From the NCBI GenBank assembly GCA_964532735.1, contig CAZHKK010000022.1, forward strand, positions 1-9,193: a stretch of DNA of 9,193 nucleotides, given 5' to 3'. The DNA is from JAJXYN01 sp964532735 (lineage in GTDB: Bacteria > Patescibacteriota > Patescibacteriia > JAGPKW01). Below the pieces are notes generated by a model. The model searched no databases and was not told the DNA's origin. It was given only the letters and a program-made list of their open reading frames with translations. The translations under genes were made by a program, and so were the position numbers. The stretch's first letter is position 1; every line of letters starts with the position of its first letter. Below, piece by piece: positions 6,177-9,193 of the stretch.

Positions 6177-7181
6177 ATGATTTTAGAAAATTATTCTTTA
6201 AAAAAATTAAATACTTTTAATATTGATGTAAATGCAAAATATTTTTGTAGCTTTTCTAATATTGATGAATTAAAAAATATTTTTTTTGAAGATAAATATA
6301 AAGATTTAAATAAATTTATATTAGGTTCTGGGAGTAATGTTTTATTTACCAAAGATTTTGATGGGGTTATTTTAAAAAATGATTTAAAAGGTATTAATAT
6401 TATTAATAAAAACAATGATTTTTATATTAAATCTTTTTCTGGGGAATTATTAAATAATGTTGTAAAATTTTCTATTAATAAAGAATTTAATGGATTAGAA
6501 AATTTATCAGCAATACCAGGAACTGTTGGTGGAGCTGTTTTTGGAAATGCTGGTGCTTATGGTGTAGAAATAAAAGATGTAATATATGAAGTTGAATTTA
6601 TGGATATTGATTCTGGTAATATAATTATTTTAAAAAAGGATGATTGTCAATTTGATTATAGAAGTAGTATTTTTAAAATAAATAAAAAATATATAATATT
6701 GTCAGTTATTTTTAAAATAAATAAAAATAAAATTTTTAATATAGATTATGCCGATATAAAAAAAGAAATAGAAACTTCTAATATTGAAATTAATTCTAAA
6801 AATATTAGTGATATTGTTTCTTCTATAAGAAATAGAAAATTACCAGATCTTAATATTTTAGGTTGTGCGGGAAGTTTTTTTAAAAATCCAATTGTTGATT
6901 CTCAAAAATTTAATTTTTTAAAATCTAAATTTCCAAATATTATTTTTTATGATTTAAATAATGGAAATTATAAACTTGCTGCTGGTTGGCTTATTGATCA
7001 ATGTGGTCTTAAGGGAAAAATTTTTAATAATAATGTTGGATGCTATGAAAAACAGGCTCTTGTGATAGTTAATTATGGAAATGCTACTGGTAGAGAGGTT
7101 TATGATTTTTCATCCTATGTTATTGATATAGTAAAAGAAAAATTTGATGTTTTATTGGAAAGAGAGGTTGAGGTTTTATAA
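6177..7181 (+). CDS. murB: UDP-N-acetylenolpyruvoylglucosamine reductase
   Basis: MurB reduces the enolpyruvyl product of MurA to UDP-N-acetylmuramic acid with NADPH and FAD, in the cytoplasm. The 334 residues are near full length for the family. FAD-binding segments are LGSGSNVLF (49-57) and IPGTVGGAVFGNAGAYG (113-129). YRSSIFK (161-167) is conserved; GSFFKNP (232-238) carries the catalytic Ser at 233, and AAGWLIDQCGLKG (268-280) and QALVIVN (293-299) are typical of the C-terminal domain. The catalytic Glu is probably 330 within REVEVL. The ATG lies 6 bases after the ABC-F stop and has no Shine-Dalgarno, so coupling is likely. It is the last gene of the operon, facing murA, which supplies its substrate. 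Confidence 0.97.
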   Translation: MILENYSLKKLNTFNIDVNAKYFCSFSNIDELKNIFFEDKYKDLNKFILGSGSNVLFTKDFDGVILKNDLKGINIINKNNDFYIKSFSGELLNNVVKFSINKEFNGLENLSAIPGTVGGAVFGNAGAYGVEIKDVIYEVEFMDIDSGNIIILKKDDCQFDYRSSIFKINKKYIILSVIFKINKNKIFNIDYADIKKEIETSNIEINSKNISDIVSSIRNRKLPDLNILGCAGSFFKNPIVDSQKFNFLKSKFPNIIFYDLNNGNYKLAAGWLIDQCGLKGKIFNNNVGCYEKQALVIVNYGNATGREVYDFSSYVIDIVKEKFDVLLEREVEVL

Positions 7182-7188
7182 ATATTAT

Positions 7189-7216
7189 AAAAAGATGATT
7201 ATAAAATCATCTTTTT
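7189..7216. terminator. Bidirectional terminator shared by murB and murA
   Basis: AAAAAGATGATT (7189-7200) and AATCATCTTTTT (7205-7216) form a perfect 12-bp stem with a 4-base loop (ATAA). T-tracts occur at the exit on both strands, so it can end both converging transcripts; only 43 bases separate the two stop codons. Confidence 0.88.
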
Positions 7217-7224
7217 GTTTTAAT

Positions 7225-8481
7225 TTATTCTATTCTTTGTATTTTTGCTCCAATACTAGATAATCTTTCTTCTATTCTTTCGTAACCTCTATCTATTATT
7301 TCTACATTGTCTAAAACACTTTCTCCGTCTGCTAATAACGCAGCTATAATTAATGCAGCTCCAGCTCTTAAATCTAATGATTTTATTTCTGTTCCGTATA
7401 ATGGTGTTGGACCACTTATTATTGCTCTATGTGGATCTGCTATTATTGCGTTTGCACCCATTTTTATTAATTCATTTAAATATCCCATTCTACCTTCAAA
7501 TAAAGGATCTTGTATTAATGTTGTTCCTTGACATTGTGTTGCTAAAACTCCAAAAACAGATTGAAGATCGGTAGGGAAGCCAGGGTATGGCAAGGTTTGT
7601 AATTTGAATGATTTTAAATTAGAGGTAGGTAATATTGTTAAATAATTATCACCAATTTCAAACTCTACACCAATCTCTTTTAATTTTAATAAAATAATAT
7701 CTAAATGTTCTATTTCTATATTGTTTATTTTTAATTTACCATGTGTAGCCGCCGCTAATACTATAAAGGTTCCTATTTCTATTTGGTCTGGAATTATTTT
7801 GTGTTCTGAACCTTTTAATTCTTTAACCCCTTCTATAATTACTTGATGTGTTCCTATTCCTGAAATCTTAGCTCCGGTTTTGTTTAAAAAAATACAAAGA
7901 TCTTGAACGTGTGGCTCACAAGCTGCTAGATTTATAGTTGTAGTTCCTTCAGCTAAAACAGCTGCCATTATTATATTTTCTGTTGCTGTTACTGAAAATT
8001 CTGGTAAAACTATTTTATTTCCTATTAATTTATCAACACTCATTTTATAAGATCGAGTATTTTTTATTATTTTTGCTCCTAATTGTTGAAATCCGGAAAT
8101 ATGACTATCAAGAGGACGATTTCCTATTATGCAGCCTCCTGGTTCTGGTAAATCTATTTCATGAAATCTTGCAAGTAATGGTCCCATAAAAAGAACAGAA
8201 GATCTCATTTTTCTAACGGCTTTGTCGTCTAACTGACATGGGTTTATGTTTTCATTGCATATTTTTAATGTGTGCTCGTCTATATGTTCTATTTTGCTTC
8301 CGATATTTTTCATTATTTCTATTACAGCTTTAACATCTGATATGTTTGGAACATTGCTAATAATGCAAGTTTCTTTTGTTAATAAAGTCGCTGCTAATAT
8401 AGGTGTTGTAGCGTTTTTCATGCCGGAAATACTTATTTCACCTTCTATTTTATTTTTTCCATTTATAATAAATTTTGACAT
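7225..8481 (-). CDS. murA: UDP-N-acetylglucosamine 1-carboxyvinyltransferase
   Basis: MurA transfers enolpyruvate from phosphoenolpyruvate to UDP-GlcNAc, the first committed step of peptidoglycan synthesis. The 418 residues match the usual length. Visible active-site features are ISGMKNATTPI with K22 and N23, the loop PGGCIIG with Cys at 117 (the PEP- and fosfomycin-reactive cysteine), FPTDLQ with Asp 305, DLRAGAA with D370 and R372, and DRGYERIE with R398. Cys at 117 rather than Asp predicts fosfomycin sensitivity of the enzyme. The ATG at 8481 gives the normal family start MSKFIINGKNKIEGEI. It is monocistronic on the minus strand, apparently without a Shine-Dalgarno. Small plus-strand frames within it are shadows. 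Confidence 0.97.
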   Translation of the reverse strand: MSKFIINGKNKIEGEISISGMKNATTPILAATLLTKETCIISNVPNISDVKAVIEIMKNIGSKIEHIDEHTLKICNENINPCQLDDKAVRKMRSSVLFMGPLLARFHEIDLPEPGGCIIGNRPLDSHISGFQQLGAKIIKNTRSYKMSVDKLIGNKIVLPEFSVTATENIIMAAVLAEGTTTINLAACEPHVQDLCIFLNKTGAKISGIGTHQVIIEGVKELKGSEHKIIPDQIEIGTFIVLAAATHGKLKINNIEIEHLDIILLKLKEIGVEFEIGDNYLTILPTSNLKSFKLQTLPYPGFPTDLQSVFGVLATQCQGTTLIQDPLFEGRMGYLNELIKMGANAIIADPHRAIISGPTPLYGTEIKSLDLRAGAALIIAALLADGESVLDNVEIIDRGYERIEERLSSIGAKIQRIE

Positions 8482-8508
8482 TTGTTTGTGTTATTTATTA
8501 ATATTAAT

Positions 8509-8517
8509 AATATAGCA
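8509..8517 (-). promoter_or_regulatory. Extended -10 element of murA
   Basis: On the minus strand TGC-TATATT (plus 8509-8517) forms an extended -10 box 27 bases before the murA ATG, predicting a leader of about 20 bases. No convincing -35 hexamer lies at the right distance, which extended -10 promoters can tolerate. Confidence 0.45.
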
Positions 8518-8627
8518 CAATAATAAAATATGTATAAGTTTATTATTTGATTTTTGTAAAGTTAATAATGCGTGGAAAATTTGTTAGTAAAAAAATTGTT
8601 CAAAAATTAGAGGATTTTTTTTGTAAG

Positions 8628-8636
8628 TGTTAAAAT
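8628..8636 (+). promoter_or_regulatory. Candidate extended -10 element of the 8669 gene
   Basis: TGT-TAAAAT is an extended -10 match (5 of 6 to TATAAT) predicting a start near 8643 and a leader of about 26 bases that contains the Shine-Dalgarno. A TATATT at 8637-8642 is an alternative. No good -35 box was found for either. Confidence 0.35.
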
Positions 8637-8655
8637 TATATTAGTATTTGAAAAA

Positions 8656-8662
8656 AGGAGGA
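8656..8662 (+). promoter_or_regulatory. Strong Shine-Dalgarno that fixes the start at 8669
   Basis: AAAGGAGGAAG immediately upstream of ATG 8669 pairs fully with the CCTCC tail of the 16S gene in this window, at a normal spacing. It lies inside the frame that would begin at TTG 8648, so the earlier start is unlikely. None of the other protein genes here has anything comparable. Confidence 0.85.
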
Positions 8663-8668
8663 AGAAAA

Positions 8669-9118
8669 ATGTATACTCAAACATTAGGTTTTCAACAAAA
8701 AAAAGGTTTAAATTTTTGTGCTTATAATAAAGGTTTTTTAAATTATGAGGATTTTATTTTATCAATCAACAGTGATTCTGAATTGATAAATAGACTTGGT
8801 TTTTCTCGTAGAATAAAAAAGGGTAATATTATCAAGGTAAGGACAGAAAGTGATTATTTGTTTTGTTACAAACATTATCTAGACAATGAGATGGATAAGT
8901 TTAAAAACAATAAAGTCTGTTTTGTTCATTTGAATAGAGCTTATAAAATTTTGATTTATTTGATAAATCAAAAAAATTATTTAGAAGGAACCGAAACTAA
9001 TATATTTTTTGATGAAAAACAAAGTATTATGCTTGCTAAATTAAAATCTATTATTCGTTCTATTATTATTGAACATAATATTTATAAATTTAATATTTAT
9101 AATATTTCTGTTGCTTAA
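8669..9118 (+). CDS. Hypothetical protein, 149 residues, unrecognised
   Basis: I do not recognise this family. The predicted protein (MYTQTLGFQQKKGLNF at the start) is soluble, rich in Lys, Asn and Ile, without signal peptide, long hydrophobic helix, metal-binding cluster or nucleotide-binding loop. Residues 45-60 (SRRIKKGNIIKVRTES) are strongly basic, and a Lys/Ile-rich segment (120-137) is likely helical, so nucleic acid binding is conceivable but unsupported. Three cysteines (17, 66, 84) show no motif. The start at ATG 8669 is set by the strong Shine-Dalgarno. It is transcribed away from murA with its own promoter candidate and terminator, so it is probably monocistronic. Its codon and base use look like the neighbours', so there is no sign of recent transfer. 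Confidence 0.8.
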   Translation: MYTQTLGFQQKKGLNFCAYNKGFLNYEDFILSINSDSELINRLGFSRRIKKGNIIKVRTESDYLFCYKHYLDNEMDKFKNNKVCFVHLNRAYKILIYLINQKNYLEGTETNIFFDEKQSIMLAKLKSIIRSIIIEHNIYKFNIYNISVA

Positions 9119-9138
9119 GAATATTTATTGTTTGAATT

Positions 9139-9166
9139 AATCCGCATAATTTATGCGGATTTTTTA
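9139..9166 (+). terminator. Intrinsic terminator after the hypothetical gene
   Basis: AATCCGCATA (9139-9148) and TATGCGGATT (9152-9161) form a 10-bp stem with a GC-rich core (TCCGC/GCGGA) and a tight 3-base loop, followed by TTTTT. It is 20 bases after the stop codon at 9116-9118. This is the most GC-rich short element outside the RNA genes. Confidence 0.88.
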
Positions 9167-9193
9167 ATAAAAAAGTAATATTATTTACTATAA

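Noticed and set aside
8495..8510. 16-bp perfect palindrome TTATTAATATTAATAA next to the murA -10 box, as a possible operator
   Set aside because: It is pure A/T in a very AT-rich intergenic region, where palindromes of this length are expected by chance within 9 kb; no second copy or regulator gene is visible.
7307..8515. Plus-strand frames across murA (for example 7307-7531, 7983-8189, 8246-8515)
   Set aside because: Antisense shadows of a full-length murA with intact active-site motifs; hydrophobic content only reflects the complementary codons.
8568..8633. 21-codon plus-strand frame (MRGKFVSKKIVQ...) before the 8669 gene, as a leader peptide
   Set aside because: No Shine-Dalgarno, lies upstream of the predicted promoter, and no attenuator-like structure follows; short frames are expected by chance.
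8949..8973. 11-bp inverted repeat (TTTTGATTTAT / ATAAATCAAAA) inside the hypothetical gene
   Set aside because: Only one G-C pair and a 3-base loop; such A/T inverted repeats are common by chance here, unlike the GC-containing one at 1193-1224.
860..9118. Possible reassigned TGA codon (codes 4 or 25), suggested by the lack of TGA stops
   Set aside because: All genes read cleanly end to end with no in-frame TGA, Trp is TGG and Gly uses GGN; the absence of TGA stops is explained by strong TAA preference in an AT-rich genome.

Overview
This window is a slice of a very AT-rich bacterial chromosome. The 16S rRNA 3' portion has the divergent base pattern familiar from Patescibacteria (Candidate Phyla Radiation, CPR), for example in helix 31 and around the usual 1492R site. 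The protein genes fit this: short, strongly biased to A/T codons, an archaeal-type cytidylate kinase, a small lipoprotein with a C-terminal pattern I associate with CPR genomes, and a minimal cell-wall set. The standard genetic code is sufficient: nearly all stops are TAA, one is TAG, none is TGA, and TGG encodes Trp. I cannot place it to class with confidence.

Layout. (1) 1-609: 3' part of a 16S rRNA gene running in from the left. It is followed not by a tRNA/23S spacer but by two candidate terminators (654-696, 748-785) and a good promoter (803-831). (2) 860-2744: a tight plus-strand operon of an RluA-type pseudouridine synthase, an archaeal-type cytidylate kinase and ribosomal protein L19 with a long acidic N-terminal extension, ended by a hairpin at 2747-2778. 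(3) 2759-2914, minus strand: a tiny one-helix membrane protein whose stop codon lies in the loop of that terminator. (4) 3011-3808: a SplB-like radical SAM protein, perhaps made from a leaderless mRNA. (5) 3858-3941, minus strand: tRNA-Leu with anticodon AAG, with its own promoter and terminator. (6) 4053-7181: lipoprotein, ABC-F ATPase and MurB, probably one operon. (7) 7225-8481, minus strand: MurA, convergent with MurB over a shared bidirectional terminator. (8) 8669-9118: an unrecognised 149-residue protein, the only gene here with a strong Shine-Dalgarno sequence, closed by a GC-rich terminator.

The genes are mostly housekeeping: ribosome and RNA modification (16S, RluA-like, L19, ABC-F, tRNA-Leu), nucleotide metabolism (CMP kinase) and the first two committed peptidoglycan precursor steps (MurA, MurB). 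I see no phage, CRISPR, transposon or defence locus, and no clear new multi-gene system. The points most worth a second look are the A34/A37 tRNA-Leu, a perfect 13-bp hairpin inside the pseudouridine synthase gene, the apparently stand-alone 16S gene, the uncatalogued small membrane protein, and near-universal lack of Shine-Dalgarno sites despite an intact anti-Shine-Dalgarno in the 16S.
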